Source of the DNA: Eunapius fragilis
Taxonomy: Eukaryota > Porifera > Demospongiae > Spongillida > Spongillidae
DNA: 64,000 nucleotides
NCBI GenBank assembly: GCA_963681505.1
Contig: OY811975.1
Coordinates: forward strand, 10,800,230 to 10,864,229
Direction: 5' to 3'
Made by a program: the position numbers and the translations under genes. The notes beneath the pieces are model-generated. The model saw nothing but the letters and a program-made list of their open reading frames with translations. It ran no database searches and was not told the DNA's origin. This document shows positions 1-12,884 of this stretch, piece by piece. Each line of letters starts with the position of its first letter. The first letter of the stretch is position 1.

Positions 1-535
1 TCTATTACGACTGGCATCGAGGACATGAATATGCAATAACTTCCTGTTCAATAACTATGCCTCCGCCCATCTATACAATATACAACAAGTACGCGGCGTT
101 TTCGCTTCTTGCAAACGTCTGGTTCTGTTCCCCTTCTTGGCTTCTTAAACATAGTGAGCAGAAGCTAAAGATTCGTAATACGTGGATTCAGCTGCCATCA
201 GCCTGCGCAACACGGTACGTACTAGTACTCTGTAGCGCATGCACGTAGAAATCGAGCGTGTTGGCTCGGTCAAACTGCTTCATTTATGCGTGCACAACGC
301 TGCAGAGCATGAAAGTGCACGGTGTCTAGGGCTAGCTTAATCTGAAACGCACCCTTCCTTTTTGACTTCTGCACACGCACAGATATATATATGAAACATG
401 CATCCCCTTGTAGCTACATGTATTTACCAACATGTAGTACTCTCATTGGCCTACTAAAACCTCTTTTATCTTCATTGGTGAACCAATTATATTTGGTTCT
501 ACAAAATAATATCCATACAAGATAAAATCCATAAG

Positions 536-539
<4 letters not shown>

Positions 540-583
<44 letters not shown>
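540..583. repeat. (CA)n microsatellite
   Basis: Uninterrupted CA dinucleotides in the left palindrome arm. The mirrored tract in the right arm, near 10376-10400 as (TG)n, is shorter, so the arms differ in repeat length. Confidence 0.95.
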
Positions 584-586
<3 letters not shown>

Positions 587-1616
587 CACACAATCACATT
601 CATACACAACCTCAGATCACAGCAATTGGTGTCATTTAATTCTGTCAGAATGCTCCCACTTGCTTAGTTTCCAATTGGTGGTGTGCTTGGCATAGTTGAT
701 TGTTTGCCCAAAAGGGGTCAGGCGACAGTGGGTGTGCTGTCCCCCTACCCTGAGTGTGACTGGAACCAAAGTTACCATTTGGTCAGCCCATACCTTGACA
801 CTGGTCAAGGTAAGGTGGATAGGCTAGGGTAGATACCAAAAGGGTGCTACCTGCCATTGATGTATAAACAATAACACCTGTAGCAATACATTTATACGTA
901 CAGCCATGGTAAGCAACGCAGCTGGCATTTAGCTGGAGTGATTGCAGCCCACCCCTACCATCCTTTGTATATACATGTGTGACCTGCAACCATACCAGGT
1001 GTCAATATTTTGGGGACAGTGTGTTAGATGGGGTATGAGGGAATGAGTTAAATGAGGCAAGGCTTTCCCAGACATATAGGCTCAGGGTAGAATGAAAGTG
1101 AGGTTTTCAATATACAAGACATGTATCCAGGCTAAGAAGAATCTCCGATGCTATGGAGAGATAGTTTCTGAGCTGGCTTTCTGTGATTCCATTAATTGCC
1201 CTTCATCTTGACCCATCCATGTCTGTGTGGACTCATCTCATGCCATAGGGGTTGACTACCCCCACAATTATGATAAGCCTGCTAACCACATTAGGCTCAG
1301 TGATTTCCATCACTTAAGCACACCTCAGTGTATTGCTAGAACCTTTGGTAAGGCTCATGGCTCTAGGCCTGTCCACCACCTATCCAAACCCCTAACACTA
1401 TACACAGCATGGCTGCCCAGGCCACAAAGATCAAAAATATGCCTGTTGTATGACACCAATTATTATGATCTGGGGTGAGTGTTTCCACTTGTTGCTGAGT
1501 TCTATGGACAGAGGCATAAGCTATAGACTGGCCTTGATCTGCTTCACCTCCTTGCACGTAGCTAATGGAATTTCCAGATGTCATTTAGAGATTGATTGTG
1601 TATGTGCTTGTGTGTG

Positions 1617-2125
<509 letters not shown>

Positions 2126-2261
2126 TGTATAAAAGATGGAGTAATTGGAATTTAGAGGCAGCTTATAGCTGATGCCTCTGTACCTTAGCAACAAGTGGAA
2201 AATTGGTGTCATTGAACAGGTTCATGTTTGGCATGCCAGCCCTGCTGTAGGGTCATGGCAT

Positions 2262-2300
<39 letters not shown>

Positions 2301-2535
2301 TATGTGTGTGTGTATGTGTGTGTGTGTGTGTTTGTGTATGAAGTGCACATGGCAACGCCAGACATATGTAACCAGATGTTTAAAAAAATAGGTTCAAGTT
2401 CTGTTCATCATCTATCGATTTAACTCCCTAACAGCGGGGCTACCCAGGCCATAAAGGTCCGAACTTGTACTTTTAATGTTTGTTTATGTAGATGTATAAT
2501 ACTTGGTTTAATGTTTAGGTGAATGGCAAGGTGCT

Positions 2536-3042
2536 TTATCTGTGTTGAGGTGTCTCTGTGTATACCCTGTCACTACATACATGTACACTGTGTTGAGGTG
2601 TCTCTGTGTATACCCTGTCACTACATGCATGTACACTGTGTTGAGGTGTCTCCGTGTATACCCTGTCACTGTGTAAACTGTGTTGAGGTGTCTCTGTGTA
2701 TACCCTGTCACTATGTACACTGTGTTGAGGTGTCTCTGTGTATACCCTGTCACTATGTACACTGTGTTGAGGTGTCTCTGTGTATACCCTGTCACTATGT
2801 ACACTGTGTTGAGGTGTCTGTATACCCTGTCACTATGTACACAGAGACACCTGAACACAGTGTACATAGTGACAGGGTGTACAGTGAAACCTGAACACAG
2901 TGTACATTGTGACAGGGTATACACAGAGACACCTCAACACAGTGTACATAGTGACAGGGTATACACAGAGACACCTCAACACAGTGTACATGTATGTAGT
3001 GACAGGGTATACACAGAGACACCTCAACACAGATAAAGCACC
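2536..3042. repeat. Minisatellite (40-48 bp units) forming the palindrome centre
   Basis: Units built on tgttgaggtgtctctgtg followed by a tataccctgtcact core repeat about seven times in the plus orientation, up to about 2838. They then repeat about five times as the reverse complement to about 3042. The early units are 48 bp and the later ones about 40-43 bp. The orientation switch inside the array is the symmetry axis of the giant palindrome. Reading frames through the array are open in several frames and are not credible genes. Confidence 0.9.
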
Positions 3043-3657
3043 TTGCCATTCACCTAAACATTAAACCAAGTATTATACATCTACATAAACATAAACAAAC
3101 ACTAAAAGTACAAGTTCAGACCTTTGTGGCCTGGGTAGCCCCACTGTTAGGGAGTTCAATCGAGAGATGATGAACCGAACTTGAACCTATTTTTTTAAAC
3201 ATCTGGTTACATATGTCTGGTGTTGCCACGTGCACTTAATACACAAACACACACGCACATACACACACACGCACATACACACACATACACACATACACAC
3301 ACATACACACACACACACACTCATGCCATGACCCTACAGCAGAGCTGGCATGCCAAACATGAACCTGTTCAATGACACCAATTTTCCACTTGTTGCTAAG
3401 GTACAGAGGCATCAGCTATAAGCTGCCTCTAAATTCCAATTACTCCATCTTTTATACATTTGTATGTATGTATGTATGTATGTATGTATGTATGTATGTA
3501 TGTATGTATGCATGTATGTATGTATGTATGTATGTATGTATGTATGTATGTATGTATGTATGTATGTATGTATGTATGTATGTATGTATGTATGTATGTA
3601 TGTATGAATGTATGTATGTATGTATGTGCTTTGTACGTGTTGTGTGTGTATGTGCAT

Positions 3658-3701
<44 letters not shown>

Positions 3702-3903
3702 ATTGGTAGAACTCATGGGTAATGGTGTGAATACTATTACCACTCAATCCACTACAAACTTTACAGAGGCCCAGTCCAGCCACTATCAGTAGTGATAGGT
3801 TAGCAATGATATTCACTGCCAGACATGCAAGGCTTCCAACCCATACATGTCATGTACATGTAAGCCCTTTTCCAGAGTTCATGTATCAATCACACCACAC
3901 AGG

Positions 3904-3945
<42 letters not shown>

Positions 3946-4467
3946 CACACACAAGCACATACACAATCTCTAAATGACATCTGGAAATTCCATCAGCTAC
4001 GTGTAAGGAGGTGAAGCAGATCAAGGCCAGTCTATAGCTGATGCCTCTGTCCATAGAACTCAGCAACAAGTGGAAACACTCACCCCAGATCATAATAATT
4101 GGTGTCATACAACAGGCATATTTTTGATCTTTGTGGCCTGGGCAGCCATGCTGTGTATAGTGTTAGGGGTTTGGATAGGTGGTGGACAGGCCTAGAGCCA
4201 TGAGACTTACCAAAGGTTCTAGTAATACACTGAGGTGAGCTTAAGTGATGGAAATCACTGAGCCTAATGTGGTTAGCAGACTTATCATAATGGTGGGGGT
4301 AGTCAACCCCTGTGGCATGAGATGAGTCCACACAAACATGGATGGGTCAAGATGAAGGGCAATTAATGAAATCACAGAAAGCCAGCTCAGAAACTATCTC
4401 TCCATAGCATCGGAGATTCTTCTTAGCCTGGATACATGTACATGTCGTGTATATTGAACACCTCAAC

Positions 4468-4674
4468 TGTTAGAAAACTGTGTTTCATACATGCACTTTT
4501 GTCGACAGTTCCTACTTACTCCCTGTATTCATTATCTAATATTATGTAACCTTTTCTAACTTTCTTTTGCTGCATGTGATTGTTGTTTTTGTACCTGACC
4601 TTTTGTATTCCATTGAGAGAGCATTCGGTCAAAACGTTATTAGCACGTACGAGTTATATAGTGGTTTTTCAACA
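4468..4674 (+). repeat. Copia 5' LTR
   Basis: This 207-bp repeat has TG...CA termini and is identical to the 3' LTR except for two substitutions, at about 4574 and 4628. An open frame starting inside it is continuous with gag, but the first convincing start codon is downstream at 4741. Confidence 0.95.
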
Positions 4675-4688
4675 GGTTATGGGCCCAG
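4675..4688 (+). other. Primer-binding site, internal initiator tRNA-Met type
   Basis: The 14 bases ggttatgggcccag immediately follow the 5' LTR. They are complementary to the anticodon-stem region of metazoan initiator tRNA-Met (as I recall it, ...CTGGGCCCATAACC...) rather than to a tRNA 3' end. This is the half-tRNA priming arrangement known for Drosophila copia. The match is seen in the sequence; the mechanism is established for copia and inferred here. Confidence 0.8.
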
Positions 4689-4740
4689 GCTTGTTCCATA
4701 TAGTAGAGCTTTGTTTAAACTGATTAGTGTGACCTGTGAA

Positions 4741-7700
4741 ATGGCGGAGTCAATGAGACTAGCCGCTGTTGTTCCCCTCAACGGAAAGAACTATCCTACT
4801 TGGAAGATTCAGTGTCGAATGGCGCTTATGAAAGAAGGCCTGTGGAGTATCGTGAGTGAGGAGAAGACTGAACCTCAGAGTGGAAGGACTGAGATTGCGA
4901 AATTTAGATCGAGAAGGGACAAAGCACTAGCAACAATCGTCCTATCAGTAGACATAGCTCTGCTGTATCTCATCGGTAACTCAGAACACCCTGCCGCTGT
5001 ATGGAAAAAATTGGCTGACCAATTTGAGAAGAAAACATGGGCTACAAGACTGGATCTCCGCCGAAAACTACACTCAATGAGATTGAAGGAGGGAAACTCG
5101 GCTCAAGAGCATACAAAGAATATGACGGAGCTTTTTGATGCTCTTACTGTTGCAGGTGAGACTGTGTCAGATGAAGATCGTGTGGTTTATGTCTTAGCCA
5201 GCTTGCCCGACTCGTATAATGTCTTGGTGACTGCTTTAGAGGCTAATGCTGAAGTACCTAAGATTGAGGTTGTGACTGAACGTATTCTTCATCAAGAGAG
5301 AAAGACCAAAGAAAAGGAAACAGACTCAACCAATGAGAATGCAATGCCTTCGCATACAGTGTCTTGCAGGCCCAAGCCGAAGTGTTTTAACTGTGGAAAA
5401 GTGGGGCACATCCAGCGTTACTGTAGGGCAAAAAGGGAAGATCAAGATTGGATCAAGGAGGATCAGATAGAGAGAAAGGATTTTCATAAACAAAAGGTGA
5501 CTGTTTCAGTAGATAATGACTCCGACACAAATGGTGATGACTGTGGACTTGCAAATAGTGCTGATTGTGCGTTGCCTGTTATTGATGAGTGGATTATCGA
5601 CTCGGAAGCTACAACTCACATGTGTTCCAACAAGAAAGCATTTACCACCCTTTACCAGCTAGAAAGTCCAATCAAAGTGACTGTGGGAGATGGACGAGCT
5701 CTAACAGCCATTGGAAGAGGCGACGTAGTGCTAAATATGGAATGCCCTAGTAGTGAGTCGGAATCCTGTACCCTGCAAGATGTTCTGTATGTGCCTGAGC
5801 TTTCATACAATCTTGTAAGTGTAGCCAAAGTATCTCAAAAGGGCAAGATAGTAAAGTTCACTAGCAATGCATGCTACATTCTAGACAAGAAGCACAAGAT
5901 GATAGCTAAGGCTCTTAAGGTGGAGAAACTCTACAGGTTCAAGTGTAAGCCCGTTCATGAGCATGCAGGTATTGCAACTAATTCTAAAGAAGACATTTGG
6001 CACAAACGATTTGGGCACCTAGGAGTGAGTAGCCTTCAGAGGCTATCACATGACAGGCTGGTTGATGGTTTTGACTATGATGTGTCACAGCAACTAACTT
6101 TCTGTGAGACTTGCCCTCAAGGGAAGCAGCATCGTACCAAGTTTCCCTCAAGTGACTGGAGAGCAGGTGAACTCTTAGGCTTAGTCCACAGTGATGTGTG
6201 TGGGAAAATGAATGAGAAATCTCTTGGTGGGGCTGAGTATTTCTTGTCCTTTATTGACGACAAGACCCGTTATGTGTGGGTCTACTTCTTACGAACCAAG
6301 GGTGAGGTTTATGATAAATTTCTTGAATGGAAAGCCATGGTCGAACTAGCTACTGAAAAAAGGCTGAAGGCTATTCGCACAGACAATGGAGGTGAGTACA
6401 CTTCTAGAAAGTTTCAGGAATACCTTAAGACAGAAGGAGTTCGTCACGAGCTCACGGTTCCAAAGAATCCAGAGCAGAATGGGGTAGCAGAGCGTATCAA
6501 TCGAACACTCATAGAAACTGCCAGATCAATGCTTATTGACTCTCACTTACCACACTCATTTTGGGCTGAGGCTATATCAACAGCAGCTTATCTGCGTAAT
6601 AGGAGTCCGACTAAAGCAGTTGCCGAGATGACACCGTATGAGGCTTGGACTGGAAAAAGGCCTCAGGTTGATGGGCTTCGAGTGTTTGGATGTCAAGCAT
6701 TTGTGCACATACCCAAAGATGAAAGAAAGAAGCTAGACTCTAAGTCCAGGAGGTGCATTTTTTTGGGATATGGAGTAACTACAAAGGGATACCGTTTGTA
6801 CGATCCTATGAAGAAGAAAGTATGTTATAGCAGGGATGTCATTTTCATGGAAGACAAGTATAATCAACTTAAACCTGAAGAAGAAGCAGAGAGACGTGTA
6901 TACTTAGAGTACAGTGATGAGCCTGATGAAACAGCTGACAACCCGGAACCTCTACATCAGTCTACAATAGATTACAGTGATGAGTCTGATGAAGCAGCTG
7001 ATAATCCAGAACTTGCTCCCTTACGTCGATCTACACGAAAGCGAAGATCACCTGACTACTATGGTCACCAGTGTAACCTGTCGATCACTGAAGAGCTAAA
7101 GTGTGCTGAAGACGCTCTGAAAGAGAAAAAATGGCGTGATGCCATGAAAGCAGAGATTAATTCACTCCATCAGCACAATGTCTGGGACCTAGTTGAGTGT
7201 CCAAAGGGATGCAAGCCTGTTGGCAGCAAATGGGTTTTTAAAGTCAAGACAAATGCTGACAGCTCGACTGAGCGATTCAAAGCCCGTCTAGTAGCGCAAG
7301 GGTACACACAGAAAGAGGAACTTGATTATGATGAGACTTTCAGCCCTGTGGTGCGTTCAGAATCAATTCGCTCAGTGATCTCACTTGCATGCAAGGAAGG
7401 CTTGAAACTGCACCAGATGGATGTTACCACAGCTTTCCTTAACGGTGAGCTAGATCAAGTGATCTACATGAAGCAGCCAGAAGGTTTTGCTGCAGATGGT
7501 CAGGAGCACCTTGTTTGTCGATTGAAGAAGAGTTTGTATGGACTCAAACAGTCATCAAGATGCTGGAACCAAGTTCTGGATGCACAGCTAAAAGGGATGG
7601 GTTTCCAGCAGAGTCAAAGTGATCCATGTGTTTATACCTCCAAGAAAGATGGTTTGTTTATCATAGCTGTTTATGTTGATGACATCTTGCTGTGTGCAAA

Positions 7701-8633
7701 ATCTGAAGAAACCATTGCACAAGTCAAACAAGATGTTTTCAGCTTAAAGATATGGGAGAACTCCACTATTTTCTTGGAATTAATGTCAAGCGGAACTATG
7801 AGACAGGAAAAATGTGGATTGGACAACCAGAATATACCAAGGCTGTGCTAAAAAATTTTGGCATGGAGAAGTTCCAACCAGCTAATACACCAGTCACATC
7901 TGGAACGAAACTGCTGAAAGCCACTGATGAATCTGAACGAGTAGATTCTAAACTTTACCAATCAGCAGTTGGCTGTCTATTGTATTTGTCTGGATGGACT
8001 AGACCAGATATTGCGTACTCAGTCGGCAATGTTGCCAGATTCTGTTCAGATCCCACGGAAGAACACTGGACTGCTGTTAAGCATATTTTTCGCTATCTGC
8101 AAGGAACTGCAAATTATGGACTGGAGTACTCGAAACAGAATGGTGATGGAAATCTAGTTGGATTCTCAGATGCTGATTGGGCTGGTGACCCAAATGATCG
8201 AAAATCCACTTCAGGGTACATCTTTGTAATGAATGGGGGTGCGATAAGCTGGAAAAGTAGAAAGCAGACATGTGTCGCCCTCTCAACAGCAGAAGCAGAA
8301 TATGTAGCTCTTGCCAGTGCTGCCCAGGAGACTGCCTGGATAAGACAACTATTGAATGATCTACACCATCAACAGGATGACCCAACAATTCTCTTTGAGG
8401 ACAACCAGGCAGCTGTTGCCATTTCCAAGAACTCTCAATTGCACACCAAAATGAAGCACATAGCCATTCGTTATCATTATGTTCGAGAAAAGGCTCTGGA
8501 TAAAACTATCGATGTACAGTACTGTCCGACCAACGATATGGTAGCAGATACCCAGACTAAAGGTCTGACACTTGACAAATTTCTGAAACTTCGTGAATTA
8601 TCAGGTATTAAGGACCTGTCTGACTTCAAGTGA
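4741..8633 (+). pseudogene. Copia gag-pol polyprotein, one frameshift
   Basis: The ATG at 4741 opens a frame of about 1036 codons to 7851, and the remaining domains continue in another frame to a stop at 8633. In order: a gag core from residue 1; a zinc knuckle CFNCGKVGHIQRYC (CX2CX4HX4C) near residues 215-228; a protease with IIDSEAT near residue 287, where the usual DSGA reads DSEA; an integrase with the HHCC module (HKRFGHL...CETC) and a DDE core (RTDNGGEY, NPEQNGVAERINRTL); and a reverse transcriptase with YVDDILL. A one-base loss near 7750 shifts RT's last part, and RNase H (SDADWAGD, ALSTAEAEY) then reads in the new frame. The total coding length of about 1297 codons is normal for Copia. 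The protease glycine change and the frameshift both argue against activity of this copy. Confidence 0.95.
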
Positions 8634-8637
8634 GGAG

Positions 8638-8844
8638 TGTTAGAAAACTGTGTTTCATACATGCACTTTTGTCGACAGTTCCTACTTACTCCCTGTATTC
8701 ATTATCTAATATTATGTAACCTTTTCTAACTTTCTTTTGCTGCACGTGATTGTTGTTTTTGTACCTGACCTTTTGTATTCCATTGAGAGAGCATTCGATC
8801 AAAACGTTATTAGCACGTACGAGTTATATAGTGGTTTTTCAACA
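8638..8844 (+). repeat. Copia 3' LTR
   Basis: Partner of the 5' LTR with 205 of 207 positions identical. It is followed directly by the target duplication tcaac. Confidence 0.95.
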
Positions 8845-8849
8845 TCAAC

Positions 8850-9830
8850 GGCTATGGGTGATGGTGCATGGTTGTGCACCTACTTAGCTGCTGGCGCTAC
8901 TCAACCTGACAAGTTAGTACTTAGAATCATGGGACATGAGCATCTAGTGGAAGCCATGGGTACATCAATGGAAGCCAAATTGCATATGAGGTGAATTAAG
9001 GACCAACAGGCTCTAATGGTGGAGGTACAAGTGTGGGTGTACCAAGCAGAATGGAGAGTGGGTGGTTTGCACTTGTGTATGTGTGTATGTTTGTTTGTTT
9101 TTGTGAGTGGGTGTGTTTGTGCAGCATGCATGCCTGTGTGCATAAGTGTGCATTTTTGTAGTGCAGGCTCACATCTAGTAAGTGTGCTCATAGCAACAAG
9201 AGACAACAGGGAAATTGGATAATAATTTTACAAAGCAGAGATGTGTGTGTGCATGTGTGTGTGTGTGTGTGTGTGATGAATGACTGCCAAAGCCATTTTA
9301 ATGTGTACATATGCACACGTTTGTGATTGAAGCATGACTCCTGTGTGTGTGTACGTGAATGTGCGTGCATGTGCATGTGGGTTTTGTGTGCATGCGTGTG
9401 TGCGCTTGTGCATGCATATGTTTAAAAGTGCAAAAGGCAACAAGAAGAGCTGCTGGTAATTACCAGAGCAAGGAAACATAAATTTACACAAACAATAAAC
9501 ATGTGACTGCAGTTGCAAGTGTATGCTAGTGCTTGTGTGTGTGTGTATGTGTGTGCATGCATAAACGTGCACATTGATACACAAGACAATTTAGAAAAAG
9601 GTACGGCTCCAATAGAAAAAAACATGTGATGAATAGGATGGCAGCTAAATACAATGTTTGTATGTGGGTCGACAATTAGGAAATAAAATAGCAAAGCATT
9701 GATGATGATGCGTGAATGACTGACTGCCCATGGTGTGTGTGTACATGTGTGTGTGTGTGTGTGCATGTGTGTGTATAAGTGCACATTGTAACACTAAATT
9801 CCCAGCTAAATATAAATTCTAGCCTGGAGT
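8850..9830. repeat. TG-rich insert in the right palindrome arm, no gene
   Basis: About 1 kb with no counterpart in the left arm. Several TG/CA-rich segments (9060-9110, 9240-9275, 9340-9420, 9535-9560, 9735-9780) alternate with loosely similar spacers containing purine-rich runs near 9195, 9430 and 9585. With the Copia element removed, it joins sequence at about 4457-4467, so it and the Copia insertion share one gap in the arm. Open frames are short and biased to Thr/His or Val/Cys. I see no gene. Confidence 0.6.
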
Positions 9831-11299
9831 ATCTTCTGAGAAAACCTCACTTTCATTCTACCCTGAGCCTAATGTCCGGGAAAGCCTTGCCTCATGTAAC
9901 TCATTCCCTCACTTTTGGTCATACCCCATCTAACACACTGTCCCAAACATATTGACAACTGGTATGGTTGCAGGTCACACATGTATATACAAAGGATGGT
10001 AGAGGTGGGCTGCAATCACTCCAGCTAAATGCCAGCTGCGTTGCTTACCATGGCTGTACTTATAAATGTATTGCTACAGGTGTTATTGTTTATACATCAA
10101 TGGCAGGTAGCACCCCTTTGGCTTCTACCCTGGCCTAACCACCTTACCTTGACCAGCATCAAGGTGTGGGCTGACCAAATGGTAACCTTGGTTCCAGTCA
10201 CACTCAGGGTAGGGGCACAGCACACCCACTGTCGCCTGACCCCTTTTGGGCAAACAATCAACTATGCCAAGCACACCACCAATTGGAAACTAAGCATGAG
10301 GGAGCATTCTGACAGAATTAAATGACACCAATTGCTGTGATCTGAGGTTGTGTATGAATGTGAGTGTGTGCATGTGTGTGTGTGTGTGTGTGTGTGTGTG
10401 ACTTATGGATTTTATTTTGTATGGATATTATTTTGTAGAACCAAATATAATTGGTTCACCAATGAAGATAAAAGAGGTTTTAGTAGGCCAATGAGAGTAC
10501 TGCATGTTGGTAAATACATGTTGCTACAACTAAGGGGGTGCATGTTTGATATATATCTGTACGTGTGCAGAAGTCAAAAAGGAAGGGTGCGTTTTAGATT
10601 AAGCTAGCCCTAGGCACCGTGCACTTTCATGCTCTGCAGCGTTGTGCACGCATAAATGAAGCAGTTTGACCGAGCCAACACGCTCGATTTCTACGTGCAT
10701 GCGCTACAGAGTACGTACCGTGTTGCGCAGGCTGATGGCAGCTGAGCCCACGTATTTAGCTTCTGCTCACTATGTTGAAGAAGCCAAGAAGGGGAACAGA
10801 ACCAGACGTTTGCAAGAAGCGAAAACGCCGCGTATATTGTATAGATGGGCGGAGACATAGTTATTGAACAGGAAGTAATTGCATATTCATGTCTCGTAAT
10901 AGATAAATGGCGCGAAACGACCGGGAAATATGCAATTACTTTGCACAGTTGTATCCCCGTAACGGATAAAGAAAAAATTAACGAACAGAACAAATCAATA
11001 GGTACAGGATCCCTCTACGTACAAACCAAACTAGGAGTGAATTGAATCTTCCTGCCGAAAGATATGGCGGGTTTGAACCCCAAGGGGTATCGGACGTTGT
11101 AACACTGGCACGAAGCTAATGCAAGAGCCTATAATCGATTTTACCAGAGGGAAATGATGTAGTATGAAGTGTTGAAAATAGGAAGTCAATAGCATTTACG
11201 GTTCGGGAGATGTAATGATTTCAAAGTGAATCATTTTTATAACTTTATATATATATACGCGATAGGCAATTTTCGCGTGAACTGTCCCATATATATATA

Positions 11300-11582
11300 C
11301 AAGTGATAAAAACATTCTCTATGCGAGAAGGTTGGTGGTATATAGGAATCAAAGGCGGTGGTGGTGTAAAAAGCAAGGGAACAAGGATTGTGATTGAAAA
11401 GGAAAAAAGAAATAGACCTATATTAGCAGCATGTCGTCATGTTTAACTGTGTGTGCTAATATGGGTCTATTTCATTTTTCCTTTTCAATCACAATCCTTG
11501 TTCCCTTGCTTTTTACACCACCACCGCCTTTGATTCCTATATACCACCAACCTTCTCGCATAGAGAATGTTTTTATCACTTG
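11300..11582. mobile_element. Foldback MITE, family 1 copy 1 (near-perfect hairpin)
   Basis: The element begins caagtgataaaaacattctc and ends with its reverse complement. The arms of about 120 bp are nearly perfect and include a run equivalent to ggcggtggtggtgtaaaaag. The loop is about 40 bp near 11430. Related copies lie at 26298-26568, 36101-36572 and 40790-41070. The sequence to the right (11583-11720) is also shared with the copy at 40.8 kb (41072-41165), so those two sit in a duplicated context. Confidence 0.9.
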
Positions 11583-11792
11583 TTTCCTACATTTTTTGGT
11601 AGATTTAGTATTGTATTTAGTTCTTGAAAAGTAACCACGTAGCAAGAATGTCAAATGACAGTTTCATTTTAGAATCTCGTGGCCATGCAATTTTTTGAGG
11701 TGTGTGTGTACCATTAAAACACACAGTATTACTATTTAAACAATAAGTACAAGTATTTCATTTATAACCCAGGAGCATGTCATCTTGTATAG

Positions 11793-11918
11793 GATATACT
11801 GCTGTATATTCTGGACCAGGATATACTTCTGTATATCCAGGATATATAGCAGGTAGAGCAGGTGGAGCTAATCCTGCAGCTGGACATGGAACCACTCCTG
11901 GACCTGGACCTGAAACAG
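11793..11918 (+). CDS. Candidate Gly/Pro/Tyr-rich exon, symmetric phase 1-1
   Basis: A 126-nt stretch is bounded by an acceptor-like ...gtatag at 11792 and a donor-like gtgatt at 11919. It is open in one frame and encodes a Gly/Pro/Tyr/Ala-rich segment of about 42 residues (GYTAVYSGPGYTSVYPGY, then AGRAGGANPAAGHGTTPG). The length is a multiple of three and both borders are phase 1, as in a skippable exon. I recognise no domain. Such composition is found in disordered, annexin-like or adhesive N-termini. No partner exon was found nearby, so this may be an isolated relic or a low-complexity repeat. Confidence 0.3.
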
Positions 11919-11919
11919 G

Positions 11920-12880
11920 TGATTTAAACAACCGTTAGTTAAAACAAATCCTCCACTGGCAAGTGAAGCCATATAATACATCAGACAAAGATTACATGTA
12001 CCCACTGATCTCACGCTATTATCAGATAAACCACAATACGTTGTCATCAGCAACTTTGATACTATTAGATATAAATTATGCACCACAATACACATTAACA
12101 TTATTACGAAATTGTTGTCAGCGAACAGCGTGCACATATTTCAAACAACAGCACGGAGAGAGATGCAATATCTTCCGCTGTAACTGTTGCATAAAATATT
12201 TTAGCGATACACTTTTCATGCTATAATTTATGTCCAGATCCAACATTCATGGTGTAACGCACCTTCGGGGTGGTCGCTTTGATGGTCCTTTCAGTAGCGC
12301 GCTTGACACCTTGTCGTGTCTTGTATTGCACTCGTTTGGCATATCTGTAGGTGTACGAGTGGCTAGTTGTTGCCGGGTTTTTTTTCTGCAAGGGCGGTGG
12401 TGTGGGGGAGACACATTCTAATTGGAGCCTCTTGCTTCACATTATCTGCTGTAGACTGTATACCGTAGTATCTGATCGCGTATGTAGTTCCACCGACAGA
12501 ATTCGAAAGTTATGCTATATAAGAAGCTATAGTATAGAAATCAATTCAGTCAAAACAATTATATGCGATAGTGTCGGGTACTTACGTGTATGGTAGTTTT
12601 GGCTTTCATTTCAAGCTGCGTAACGAATGATAAGAGTATTCGTCAGGAGCCTTCCTATAACGTTATCGCTGCTCCATTCCGTTTCTCAACCATTTGGCAT
12701 TATGGTTGGACATTTATACATGGAGCCGTAGGGACCCGAAAAGGGTCTTGGATTCAGTGCGTATACCTCTTCCACAGCGTGCGGGAATATTAAGAATTTG
12801 AATCACGCCCACGACACGTGGCTATTATTGCATTTAAAAATAGCTAGCTGATGTAATTGGGTATTTTTAACCGAATACCA
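11920..12880. other. No gene recognised
   Basis: Unique-looking AT-rich sequence with short open frames only (under 90 codons, no recognisable motif). I see no splice-consistent exon chain here. Confidence 0.5.
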
Positions 12881-12884
12881 AATG

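Larger units (their letters stand above)
4468..8844 (+). mobile_element. Ty1/Copia LTR retrotransposon, nearly intact, young
   Basis: Two 207-bp direct repeats (4468-4674 and 8638-8844) begin TGTTAG and end CAACA. They flank one gag-pol region in Copia order (protease, integrase, reverse transcriptase, RNase H). The LTRs differ at only 2 positions (about 1%), so insertion was recent. A perfect 5-bp target-site duplication, tcaac, is seen at 4463-4467 and 8845-8849. The primer-binding site lies directly after the 5' LTR. A short purine-rich stretch (about 8630-8637) precedes the 3' LTR. One apparent single-base deletion near 7750 breaks the polyprotein frame, so this copy looks non-autonomous unless it is a sequencing error. 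It lies within a larger interruption of the giant palindrome. Confidence 0.97.

Noticed and set aside
2508..3049. Frames encoding YTQRHLNTVYIVTG repeats
   Set aside because: Minisatellite at the palindrome centre; frames open on both strands.
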